NCBI RefSeq assembly: GCF_000986785.1
Contig: NZ_LAYY01000001.1
Span: 62,001 to 126,000 of the forward strand
Direction: 5' to 3'
DNA: 64,000 nt
DNA from: Mesobacillus campisalis
GTDB lineage: Bacteria; Bacillota; Bacilli; Bacillales; Cytobacillaceae
Shown one piece after another: positions 35,190 through 43,019 of this stretch. A model generated the notes under the pieces. The model did not search any database. It was not told the origin of the DNA and was given only the letters and a program-made list of their open reading frames with translations. The translations under genes and the position numbers were made by a program. The stretch's first letter is position 1. Each line of letters opens with the position of its first letter.

Positions 35190-36383
35190 TTAAGTGATTT
35201 GAAAAAGCTCACCTATATTGAAGACATACTCATCAGGCAGCTTGTCTGCTTCTCTTGAGATTTCCGCTCTGAAGCTTTCCCTTCCCTTTAGCACAATCTG
35301 ATTCTTTTTAATGATGATTTTGCCAAAACTGTAGGGGGCATAAAAAGTATTAATAAAATCAATATGGTTGACAGACGTTTTCCCTGTTGTCAAATCTGTC
35401 ACTTTAAGGTTGTACTTCGCTTTTTCCAAGTGGCTTTTTGGTACCTTGTAAACAATCTCCGCTAAATAGTCTTTATTTGTTTTAGAGTCATACGTTAATT
35501 CCATATCAAGACCTTTTTGTTTGATCGTGTGGATGACTTTCTCTATTTTTTCATTTTCTAGATGGTCGAATTCGGAGATCAACCTTAACCCATCACAGAC
35601 ACTATAAAACAACATCTCAGCCCTAACCTGCTCGTCACCGGCTAAATATGCAGCGATATCAAGGGTGGAATACGTATATTTATGCCAGGTTTCCAATGCG
35701 ATTTCCTGTTTGGCCATGTCCATTGTCTCGCCAATATGGATGTAAATTTCATCATAATTGGGAAGCAGCACGTTGGCCTTCCTTAATAGATTGCTAAACA
35801 ACTCCGAATAAATATAATCATAGGGAGATAATGTTCCCTTTTCAAACTTGTCGTATATCCGAATCCCCACTATTTTCCTGGTTAAAGGACGAGGGTGGAT
35901 GGAACAGCTGTACATCAAACAGTCTGCCCTTTTCGCCTGGTTTTTCACCCAGATTTCCTGCTCAATTTTCGCGTAGTCTTTAAGTTCTTCCTTCGTTTTG
36001 GGAACAAACGAAAAAGCATTTCTATAGTCAGCCAGCAGTTCCTCTTCGTGAAAATCCATTGGTTCTTTCCGTTCTATGTATCTGACTTTCTTAATGGCTT
36101 CTTCCACCTTCATCAATCCGTGTTGAAAATCTTCCAGATCCAATTTACCCGGATTTTTGAAACCTCCATTCACCTCCACTTCCGCAATCGTCTTATATAA
36201 GGAATTAAGCTTCAATTTTTTTGTTCGCGGAGCATTCTGAATGAATCGGATCAGAATACACTCAAAGGTATGTCCATGGAATTTACCGATTAGATGTTCA
36301 TTTAAAAAGGTGTCGAGCAAGTGTAATGTCCTGTTATTGGTTTCCTTGCTTTTGAAATCCTTGTACTCAATCAGGAATCTCAT
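35190..36383 (-). CDS. Unrecognised conserved-looking protein, 397 residues
   Basis: The start at 36383 (MRFLIEYKDFKSKETNNRT) has AAGGAG five bases upstream. The protein is soluble, rich in Lys, Glu and aromatic residues, with no signal peptide or membrane segment. HPRPLTRKIVGIRIYDKFEKG and a cysteine pair region (ADCLMYSCSIHPR) stand out. The C-terminal third is beta-rich. I do not recognise the family. It is neighboured by a thioredoxin-like gene and the divergent selenium operon, with 187 bases between its start and the latter. Ribosome-binding site and codon use look like those of a real gene. Confidence 0.7.
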   Translation of the reverse strand: MRFLIEYKDFKSKETNNRTLHLLDTFLNEHLIGKFHGHTFECILIRFIQNAPRTKKLKLNSLYKTIAEVEVNGGFKNPGKLDLEDFQHGLMKVEEAIKKVRYIERKEPMDFHEEELLADYRNAFSFVPKTKEELKDYAKIEQEIWVKNQAKRADCLMYSCSIHPRPLTRKIVGIRIYDKFEKGTLSPYDYIYSELFSNLLRKANVLLPNYDEIYIHIGETMDMAKQEIALETWHKYTYSTLDIAAYLAGDEQVRAEMLFYSVCDGLRLISEFDHLENEKIEKVIHTIKQKGLDMELTYDSKTNKDYLAEIVYKVPKSHLEKAKYNLKVTDLTTGKTSVNHIDFINTFYAPYSFGKIIIKKNQIVLKGRESFRAEISREADKLPDEYVFNIGELFQIT

Positions 36384-36569
36384 GCGGGCTCCTTTCACAG
36401 CGTTTATGCTTCATTATTTTAAATTATATAATTCCGTTAATATGAGGGCCAGTGGTTTAAAGATTATCGAAAAAACCTCTACACACCTACCACATCTATC
36501 CAAAATCCCGATAGGTCCCTCACCTGCTATTTGCTAAAATGGTGTTATGATTTCAGGGAGGGTGAAGAT

Positions 36570-36908
36570 TTGAAGAATAAAGTGATTTTACTTGCATCTG
36601 ACCAGCTTGGGAAAGGAGAAAAAGAATTAGGCGAAGGAATTTTGGAAACTTTTTTCACAATCCTTAAGCAAAAAGAGGAGCTGCCTAAGGCAGTTTTTTG
36701 TATGAACAGCGGTGTTTTCACCTTAACAGAACGCTCGCTTGTTTCTCTCCACCTAAAAGAACTTGAATCCAAAGGGGTCGACGTTTTGGCTTGCAAAACC
36801 TGTGTTGACTATTACGAGGTTCAGGAACAGCTGACAGCTGGAAAAATCAGTTCCATGGCGGACTTTATTGAGCTGGCTTCAAAATATGAAGTTTTAACAC
36901 TATCTTAA
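36570..36908 (+). CDS. DsrE-like protein, C-terminal half of the YedF selenium-metabolism family
   Basis: 112 residues from TTG at 36570 (MKNKVILLASDQLGKGEKELG), which has GGAGG seven bases upstream. DsrE/DsrF-type fold. KAVFCMNSGVFTLTE and ELESKGVDVLACKTCVDYYEVQEQL match the C-terminal domain of two-domain YedF proteins associated with selenium metabolism. There the CxTCxxYY segment carries the possible active cysteine. Here it is a separate gene, with the TusA-like half two genes later (38182). It is first in an operon with yedE, 45 bases apart. A TGCTAAAAT extended -10 lies at about 36528-36537. Confidence 0.85.
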   Translation: MKNKVILLASDQLGKGEKELGEGILETFFTILKQKEELPKAVFCMNSGVFTLTERSLVSLHLKELESKGVDVLACKTCVDYYEVQEQLTAGKISSMADFIELASKYEVLTLS

Positions 36909-36953
36909 TGAGTTAGGCTTTGCAACCTAAACGAAAGGAGATGGACCTCAAAG

Positions 36954-38177
36954 GTGAAGCTGTACAACAAAATATTCAATCAATATTGGAATCCCTATGT
37001 TGCTTTAGGGCTCGCTGGCCTGGTGAGCGCCTTGTATTTTAGCCTCACGGCAACAGTTTGGGCCGTTACCGGAGAGTTTACAAGATTGGGTGGACATATC
37101 TTGCAGTTGGTTGGAGTGAATGTGTCGCAATGGGATTACTTCCAGCTGGTAGGATTGGAAGGTACGCCCATCAGCCGGACAGATGGCTGGATCGTGATTG
37201 GGATGCTGGCCGGTGCCTTGATCACCATCTTGTTAAGCAACAGCTTTAAGATTCGTTTCCCGAGACAAAGGCGGCGCCTCGTCCAGGGATTTTCCGGCGG
37301 AATCATCGCCGGTTTTGGCGCCCGTCTTGCTCTCGGCTGCAACCTGGCGGCGTTTTTTACGGGAGTGCCGCAATTCTCTTTCCATGCATGGATTTTCATG
37401 GTCACGACCGCAATTGGAACCTACCTTGGCGTAAAGGTAGTGAACACGAAATGGTGGCGGGGAAAGCCCAATCTGCGTAAAAGCACTGGAAAAGCAGTCA
37501 AAAGAACTGCGGTGAAAAATACCAGGATCCAGCCGGTTTTAGGATGGCTGTTCGCTTGTATATATATAGGAATCATCATTTATTTATTCGCAACAGGAAA
37601 AAACCTTCTGGCAATTGGAGCGATTGCCGGTGCCCTCTTCGGAATTTTGATTGAAAGAGGACAAATCTGCTTTACTTCCGCTTTCCGGGATATGTGGATC
37701 AGCGGGCGTGCAATCATGTCGAAGGCCATCGCTGTCGGAATGATTATCAGTGTCGTTCTCACTTTTATTTATATCCAAACTGGTGCTGTCCAGATCATTA
37801 AAGTCGCCGCTCCAAGCACAGTCATTGGCGGTCTTTTATTTGGATTTGGAATCGTTCTTGCCGGAGGGTGCGAGACAGGCATGATGTACCGGGCCATGGA
37901 AGGCCAGGTGCTCTTCTGGGTTGTGGGAGCAGGCAATATCGTCGGCGCGACCCTTTTGGCCTACGGCTGGGATCACCTCGGGATTTTCAATGCACTTGCA
38001 GAAGGATGGCCGCAAGTGAACCTGATTGAAACGTGGGGAGCAACAGGTGCCCTAATCGGGACATTGGCCATGCTTGCACTATGGTTCCTTCTCTCCAGCT
38101 GGTGGGAAAAACACTTCCGTTATGGGAAAGGAATTAAGATAGAAGAATCAAGACCATTGGCAGCAAAGGAGGTTTAA
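36954..38177 (+). CDS. yedE: YedE-type membrane transporter (putative selenium transporter)
   Basis: 407 residues with about ten membrane helices and two related halves of the YeeE/YedE (sulf_transp) family. Conserved cysteines are seen in RLALGCNLAAFFTG, ERGQICFTSAFRDM and AGGCETGMMYRAMEG. YedE is strongly associated across genomes with selenium utilisation and YedF, and is thought to carry a selenium or sulfur species. The start is GTG at 36954. AGGAG lies a little far upstream (13 bases). The AGGAGG for the next gene is inside its last codons, showing translational coupling. Confidence 0.88.
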   Translation: MKLYNKIFNQYWNPYVALGLAGLVSALYFSLTATVWAVTGEFTRLGGHILQLVGVNVSQWDYFQLVGLEGTPISRTDGWIVIGMLAGALITILLSNSFKIRFPRQRRRLVQGFSGGIIAGFGARLALGCNLAAFFTGVPQFSFHAWIFMVTTAIGTYLGVKVVNTKWWRGKPNLRKSTGKAVKRTAVKNTRIQPVLGWLFACIYIGIIIYLFATGKNLLAIGAIAGALFGILIERGQICFTSAFRDMWISGRAIMSKAIAVGMIISVVLTFIYIQTGAVQIIKVAAPSTVIGGLLFGFGIVLAGGCETGMMYRAMEGQVLFWVVGAGNIVGATLLAYGWDHLGIFNALAEGWPQVNLIETWGATGALIGTLAMLALWFLLSSWWEKHFRYGKGIKIEESRPLAAKEV

Positions 38178-38181
38178 TATA

Positions 38182-38427
38182 TTGTCGCAAGAACTTGAGA
38201 TTGATTACACGTTGGACATCCGCGGGGAGCCTTGACCGTATCCCGTCATTTATGCGCTGGATGCGCTAAAAGAGATGAAAATTGGGGAAGTGCTCGAAGT
38301 GATTGCCGATTGCCCGCAATCGTTCCGAAATGTTCCTGAAGAAGCGGTCAGGCATGGCTATGAGCTTGTCGCTGAGCCGCACAAGGATGGGCAGGACCTT
38401 TATTTTTATATAAAAGTCGTGAAATAA
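38182..38427 (+). CDS. yedF: YedF (TusA/SirA-like), probable selenoprotein with in-frame TGA
   Basis: 81 codons plus stop if the TGA at 38233-38235 is read through. The start is TTG with AGGAGG nine bases upstream, four bases after the yedE stop. Translation reads IRGEP, then TGA at codon 18, then PYPVIYALD. TusA/YedF proteins have GEPCPYP here with an essential Cys, as in E. coli YedF, so TGA replaces exactly that residue. Downstream the frame stays intact and similar to YedF to a normal C terminus (IADCPQSFRNVPEEAVRHGYELV). A SECIS-like hairpin follows the TGA. The selenium-linked operon supports selenocysteine insertion. A simple nonsense mutation (TGC or TGT to TGA) is the main alternative. 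Confidence 0.82.
38249..38270 (+). promoter_or_regulatory. Candidate bacterial SECIS hairpin
   Basis: Stem UUUA/UAAA, a single bulged U at 38253, stem GCGC/GCGC and loop UGGAU (38258-38262). There are 22 bases between the TGA and the loop, within the 16-37 range described for bacterial SECIS elements, and G is among the first two loop bases. A bulged U in the stem is also a feature of the E. coli fdhF element. The hairpin lies in codons for a helix, so coincidence is possible. Confidence 0.6.
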
Positions 38428-38455
38428 AACTAGCTGGTTTTTTGCTAGTTTTTTC
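38427..38455 (+). terminator. Terminator of the selenium operon
   Basis: AACTAGC, loop, GCTAGTT and TTTTC directly after the yedF stop codon. Confidence 0.85.
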
Positions 38456-38514
38456 TTTTTAACAAAAAAGGAGTTTCCCCCTTATACAAAGAAGTTAGTA
38501 TAAAGTAAGGAAGT

Positions 38515-38571
38515 GCTTCCCATCAAAAAGCAGGCTTCAAAAGCCTGGATTCTCCATGGGAAGCTTTTTTT
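38515..38571. terminator. Nested bidirectional terminator
   Basis: Outer arms GCTTCCCAT (38515-38523) and ATGGGAAGC (38556-38564) plus a T run terminate the plus strand. The inner hairpin CAGGCTTCAAAAGCCTG, followed by T on the minus strand, would serve the flavin reductase operon. A small RNA is possible but no promoter was found. Confidence 0.6.
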
Positions 38572-38647
38572 CAGGTTTGAAAGAAGGGTTCAGCTTTGAA
38601 ATCAGTCCTGCGGAACCTGTCCTAATAAGACACAGCCCCAATCACAA

Positions 38648-39247
38648 TCACCGTTTTGGCAATTGGAACAGCTCTTTCATTTCACTAAAACTTCCGGCCA
38701 GCCTTCCGAGCGGATCCAGCTTTTCAAGATTGACTTTATAATTTCCAAGATAATATTGATCTTGAATATGGTAATGCACCATTTGTCCAATGATTAAGTG
38801 GTCAGAACCAAGCGGAATGATTTGTTCAAGCTTGCATTCCATTTGGATTGGGGCTTCCTTGACTCGTTTTGGACTGACGATAGCACTATCTATGGGAGTC
38901 AAACCCGCGGCTTCAAACTCATTTACATCCGCCGGCAGGTTTTCCGAGCTCTTCATCATGGGATTTCCAAGCTTAGAATTTACAACATTAATGACGAACT
39001 CTTTTTGGGAACGTATATTCACAAGGGTATCCTTCTCCGTTCCCTCTCTTTCTCCAACCCCCGGGCCTACTGAGATGCAAAGCATAGGCGGCTTCCGGGA
39101 AGCAACAGTAAAAAAGCTGTATGGCGCGAGATTAAGAACCCCCGCTTCAGAAATGGTCGAAACCCATGCAATGGGCCTTGGCACAACCGAACCACTCAGC
39201 AATTTATACACTTCTTTTTCTCCAAGCTCTGCAGGATTAAATTCCAT
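38648..39247 (-). CDS. FMN-binding flavin reductase-like protein
   Basis: 199 residues with the split-barrel flavin reductase domain. SGSVVPRPIAWVSTISEAGVLNLAPYSFF is the FMN-phosphate and isoalloxazine binding start, and SENLPADVNEFEAAGLTP is a family block. Such proteins reduce flavin for monooxygenases or act directly on small substrates. It is the last gene of a minus-strand run that begins with the CoA-transferase, 26 bases after an MFS gene. Its link to that pathway is not obvious. Confidence 0.85.
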   Translation of the reverse strand: MEFNPAELGEKEVYKLLSGSVVPRPIAWVSTISEAGVLNLAPYSFFTVASRKPPMLCISVGPGVGEREGTEKDTLVNIRSQKEFVINVVNSKLGNPMMKSSENLPADVNEFEAAGLTPIDSAIVSPKRVKEAPIQMECKLEQIIPLGSDHLIIGQMVHYHIQDQYYLGNYKVNLEKLDPLGRLAGSFSEMKELFQLPKR

Positions 39248-39273
39248 GCATAATCCTCTCCCCTCTAAAATTC

Positions 39274-40518
39274 CTATTCAGGTGAATTTTCCTTTTTACT
39301 AATCAAGGCTAAATAAGCAAGCATAACAAAGACCACAGCCATCAATCCGGCAATGAAGAGCCAGCCAAATGTAAAGCTTCCGGTTCTATCGACCATAAAA
39401 CCGAATAGGGGTGGAATCAGAATAACCCCGATGGAACCAAACATTATACTAACCCCGCTTGATATTCCTGCCTGGGCCGGATGGACGATCTCACTGGCCA
39501 GGTTCATCCAAATGCCATTGAAACCGGCGACGGAAAAACCAAATATGCTTATAATGGGTACCAAGGTCCAGAAGGTAGCACTTGGAATCAAAGCAACCGA
39601 TAAGCTCGAAAGCGCAGTCAGAACTGTAATTATAAGTAAAATCACAACCCGGTTTCCATTAAACAAGAAGTCGCTGATCATCCCCCAGGCAACCCGCCCC
39701 AAGGTCCCACTCACTTCAGAAATAACAAAAAGGATTCCCGACAAAACGAGCGTAATCCCAAACTTTTCATAAGCAAAGAGCACAAGGTACGTATTTAAAC
39801 ACATTTGTGAACCGTTTAATCCAGCAGCACTTAAGCTGACAAGCATGAGTGATTTATTTTTGAGCATTCCAAACATGGACTTATAAAAAGCAACGAGCCC
39901 ACCCCGGTTCGCGGAACTCTTAACCCTTATCCGGTCATGGTATAGGATTGAAGCAATCCAGCCGCTGAAAAGCAAAAGGACGCAAGCACCAAATACGACA
40001 GGACGCCAGCCATACCCAGCCCCTAATGGCAGTAAAATCAGGCCGGCAAGCGCTGATCCGGCTGTTATCCCCATTTGTTTAATTCCCATTGCCGTTCCTC
40101 GCTGTTTTAACGCAAACCACTCAATAATTCCCTTGTTCGTAATGGGGTGCATTGATCCATAGCCGACACCGCCAATGATGACAAGAAGAAGGACAGCCCA
40201 AAATTGGCTCAGGAAGGTCATAATTAAAAAACCGATACCAAGGAAAAACGCAGCAGCCATTAATAATCTTCGTGATCCAAACTTATCGGTTAAAAACCCG
40301 GCCGGAACCGAAGCAATTGCCTGGCCTAAAAAAAGGGCGGCGGGCAGCATCCCGATTTGCGATTTCGTCAAGCTCAGGTCTTCTCCAATGAGGACTCCGA
40401 GCGGCCCTATGCTGCGGCCGACAAAGGCGACCAGGAGCTGAGCCAATAGCAGGAACAACAGCATCCGCCATGGTTCGGAATTGAATGCCGCCTTATTTTT
40501 TACCATTAAATCTGCCAT
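39274..40518 (-). CDS. MFS transporter
   Basis: About 414 residues with twelve membrane helices. GFLTDKFGSRRLLMAAAFFLG is the MFS loop motif. The start is set at 40518 (MADLMVKNKAAF), with AGAGG nine bases upstream, rather than at 40572. The N-terminal half (GPLGVLIGEDLSLTKSQIGMLPAA) is typical of organic-acid and sugar-acid MFS carriers. It follows the Na+ symporter by 79 bases and precedes the flavin reductase by 26, so it probably belongs to the same unit. It could import or export a related acid. Confidence 0.83.
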   Translation of the reverse strand: MADLMVKNKAAFNSEPWRMLLFLLLAQLLVAFVGRSIGPLGVLIGEDLSLTKSQIGMLPAALFLGQAIASVPAGFLTDKFGSRRLLMAAAFFLGIGFLIMTFLSQFWAVLLLVIIGGVGYGSMHPITNKGIIEWFALKQRGTAMGIKQMGITAGSALAGLILLPLGAGYGWRPVVFGACVLLLFSGWIASILYHDRIRVKSSANRGGLVAFYKSMFGMLKNKSLMLVSLSAAGLNGSQMCLNTYLVLFAYEKFGITLVLSGILFVISEVSGTLGRVAWGMISDFLFNGNRVVILLIITVLTALSSLSVALIPSATFWTLVPIISIFGFSVAGFNGIWMNLASEIVHPAQAGISSGVSIMFGSIGVILIPPLFGFMVDRTGSFTFGWLFIAGLMAVVFVMLAYLALISKKENSPE

Positions 40519-40597
40519 ACTTTTTCGCCTCTTCCGCCTTAAACAGCTAACCCTCAGCAAGGAATCACCCAACTGAGGGAAGTTAGTTTCTTTTACC

Positions 40598-42103
40598 TTA
40601 TAAATTGACTACATTCATATCTTCTTCCAGAACAGGATCTTTCTTTGCAGAAGCGGAGGATAGATACGAACCAACGATACAGATGATAAAGTTCAGCGAC
40701 AATCCGATGATTCCGCCATGGATGCCATAAACCGTTTTGTTTCCGGTAAAGGTAAGGACTCCTGCAACAATGGCACCAATGACCATTCCCCAGAAAACAG
40801 CCTTGCCATTTAAACGCTTCCAATAAAGCCCTAAAACGAAGGCAGGAAAGACTTGGACAAGCAATTCAAATTTCAGGACGAAGATTTCGTAAAGCGTTCC
40901 TGGAGGGTTCCAGGCAATCCAAAGCAAACCGAAGATGGCAATAATGCCAACGATTTTCCCGACCATTACTTTTCGATGCTCACTCGCCTTAGGGTTGATG
41001 AACTTTCCATAAACATCATTTGAGATCAGAGATGAGAAGCTTAATAAAACAGAATCCGCCGTTGAAACAATGGCTGCGACGATTCCGCCAAAGAAGATGA
41101 TCATAATCCAATAGAAGAAACTATTAATTGAAGCGATTTCATTGGCCATTAACCCCACCAGCTGTTCCGAGTCTCCCCCTTCCAAGCCTGGGAACAGTTT
41201 AATTCCAATAATCCCGACCAGAAAAACAAGCCCAGTCGTAAGAAGCGGCATCCACGCCATTCGCGCAAAGGATTTCTTCAGTGTTTTTTCGCTGCGGGCA
41301 GCATAAATCCTTTGTACAGCGTGCGGATAAATACTGGCACCTAGACCAACCAGAATAAGCATGCTAAACCAGTTGATATTTACTTCCGCTGCCGGCACCG
41401 CGAGCTTAGCCGGTTCCGTTTCGGCGATAAATTGGGTTATCGAACCGAAGCTTCCGCCGGCCAGATAAATTCCGCCGGCCACGAAGGCAAAAATTCCAAT
41501 CAAGAGAACAATTCCCTGCATGACATCTGTGAAGGCAACAGCCTTCATGCCGCCCATCCATTCATAAGCCAGCATGACGAATACAAAAGCCAGAACAGCT
41601 ATTTGATACGGAATCGTCCCCCCTGTCATACCTGAAACGGCCTGGCCAATGGCCACCAATTGTTCAAGCAGGTAGTTTCCTAATCCCCACAGCATCAGAA
41701 AAATGGCTAGGAGGGTTATCCCTTTTGAGTTAAAACGATGTTCCAGCCAATCTGTCGGTGTCACAAAGTTCCGCTTTTTCGCAATAACATACAATCGAGG
41801 GGCGAACAGCAGATAAACCCCAATAATGATGGTCATAAATGAAATAGACTGCAGCCATGAAAAACCTGTTCGGTAGGCTGTAGGCGCATAGCCAACGATG
41901 GTATTCCCGCTATATTGTGTGGCAAATAGTGTAAAGAACAGGGCAATGATTCCCAGATTTTTTCCTGCTAGATAATATCCTGTTAAACTTTCGTGGATAT
42001 TTTTTTCACCCCGGCCGGAAAAATAGCCGATAACAAGCATAATGATCGCAAAGGCTGACAAAATGATAATTCCGTCTATTCCTGCAAACGTTAATTCACC
42101 CAT
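40598..42103 (-). CDS. Sodium:solute symporter (SSS family, YhjB-like)
   Basis: 501 residues with about thirteen helices. GYYLAGKNLGIIALFFTLFATQYSGNTIVGYAPTAYRTGF contains the SSS-family Na+ site region, and ADSVLLSFSSLISNDVY is another. It is preceded by a small DUF3311 protein gene 14 bases away, the pairing of B. subtilis YhjB-YhjC. The cargo is probably a monocarboxylate or dicarboxylate, given the CoA-transferase and dehydratase in the same unit. Confidence 0.88.
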   Translation of the reverse strand: MGELTFAGIDGIIILSAFAIIMLVIGYFSGRGEKNIHESLTGYYLAGKNLGIIALFFTLFATQYSGNTIVGYAPTAYRTGFSWLQSISFMTIIIGVYLLFAPRLYVIAKKRNFVTPTDWLEHRFNSKGITLLAIFLMLWGLGNYLLEQLVAIGQAVSGMTGGTIPYQIAVLAFVFVMLAYEWMGGMKAVAFTDVMQGIVLLIGIFAFVAGGIYLAGGSFGSITQFIAETEPAKLAVPAAEVNINWFSMLILVGLGASIYPHAVQRIYAARSEKTLKKSFARMAWMPLLTTGLVFLVGIIGIKLFPGLEGGDSEQLVGLMANEIASINSFFYWIMIIFFGGIVAAIVSTADSVLLSFSSLISNDVYGKFINPKASEHRKVMVGKIVGIIAIFGLLWIAWNPPGTLYEIFVLKFELLVQVFPAFVLGLYWKRLNGKAVFWGMVIGAIVAGVLTFTGNKTVYGIHGGIIGLSLNFIICIVGSYLSSASAKKDPVLEEDMNVVNL

Positions 42104-42117
42104 GGGTCATCCCCCCT

Positions 42118-42357
42118 CTATTTGTTCGCTTCTTCTTCGTCTTCAACCAAGTTCCATTGCGTCAGGCAAATCCAGCTTAAGTACGCACTTAAAATGACTG
42201 AAAAAATTAAAATGATGAATCCCCACAAAGGGAAACCAAAAATATAAGGCTCTACCATGGAATCGGAAAAATACCAAGGAACATTTCCTAGTAAAATAAT
42301 GACTAGGCCGATCCAAATCCACTTTTTCTGGATCGGTTCTTTTACGTCTTTGTTCAT
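42118..42357 (-). CDS. Small DUF3311-type membrane protein (YhjC-like)
   Basis: 79 residues with two membrane helices. PWYFSDSMVEPYIFGFPLWGFIILIF has the conserved FGFPLW type of sequence seen in small partners of SSS symporters. AAGGGGG lies before the ATG. It is probably a subunit or assembly partner of the symporter encoded next. Confidence 0.83.
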   Translation of the reverse strand: MNKDVKEPIQKKWIWIGLVIILLGNVPWYFSDSMVEPYIFGFPLWGFIILIFSVILSAYLSWICLTQWNLVEDEEEANK

Positions 42358-42386
42358 GTAATTGCCCCCTTTAACACAGATGAGAG

Positions 42387-43019
42387 TTAGGAGTTGCTAT
42401 CAACACTATTTGCAGTCGCTAAGGCAGGATAAAACACTTTATGGCTCCCTTCAAACGCAGTGATTTTTTCCTCTGCTCTTAAAGTGGCGCCTATTTCGTC
42501 CAATCCCTCAAGCAATAATTGCTTCCGGTAAGGAGCGATTTCAAAGACTGCCTCAAATCCGTCATGGCCTTTTACTGTTTGACTCTCCAAATCCACTGTA
42601 AGCTTCAGTCCAGGCTGAGCTTCCGCCTGGTCAAACAGAAACTGGATGACGTCCTCCGGCAGTACAATCGGCAGGATTCCGTTTTTGAAGCAATTATTAT
42701 GAAAAATATCGGCAAAGGACGGCGCAAGAATAACGCGGATGCCAAACTCTGAAAGAGCCCACGGGGCATGTTCCCTGGATGAGCCGCAGCCGAAATTCTT
42801 TCTTGCCAAAAGAATCGGCGCATTCCGGAATGGTTCCATGTTTAACACAAAATCGGGTTTCTCTTTGCCATCTTCATACCGCCAATCATAGAACAGAAAT
42901 TGTCCGAATCCGGTCCGTTCAATTCTTTTTAGAAACTGCTTGGGAATAATGGCATCCGTATCAATATTTGCTGCATCCAATGGAGCTGCGACTCCTGTTA
43001 CTTTTTTAAAAGACTGCAT
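42387..43019 (-). CDS. leuD: 3-isopropylmalate dehydratase-type small subunit (LeuD-like)
   Basis: About 210 residues. The swivel domain of the aconitase superfamily is seen as [29 protein letters not shown], and [13 protein letters not shown] is the substrate-binding block. The ATG shares its A with the leuC TAA stop (TAATG at 43019), a classic coupled junction. LeuCD isomerises 2-isopropylmalate in leucine synthesis, but no leuA or leuB is near. In this operon with a CoA-transferase and an organic-acid symporter it more likely hydrates or dehydrates a branched dicarboxylate such as citraconate/citramalate. Confidence 0.87.
   Translation of the reverse strand: MQSFKKVTGVAAPLDAANIDTDAIIPKQFLKRIERTGFGQFLFYDWRYEDGKEKPDFVLNMEPFRNAPILLARKNFGCGSSREHAPWALSEFGIRVILAPSFADIFHNNCFKNGILPIVLPEDVIQFLFDQAEAQPGLKLTVDLESQTVKGHDGFEAVFEIAPYRKQLLLEGLDEIGATLRAEEKITAFEGSHKVFYPALATANSVDSNS

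Noticed and set aside
38233-38235. yedF as an ordinary pseudogene ending at TGA
   Set aside because: The codon is exactly the active-site Cys, the frame is intact on both sides, a SECIS-like hairpin follows, and the operon is selenium-linked. It cannot be fully excluded without Sec machinery in view.
38461-38571. Small RNA gene
   Set aside because: The hairpins are better explained as nested terminators of convergent genes. No good promoter was found.
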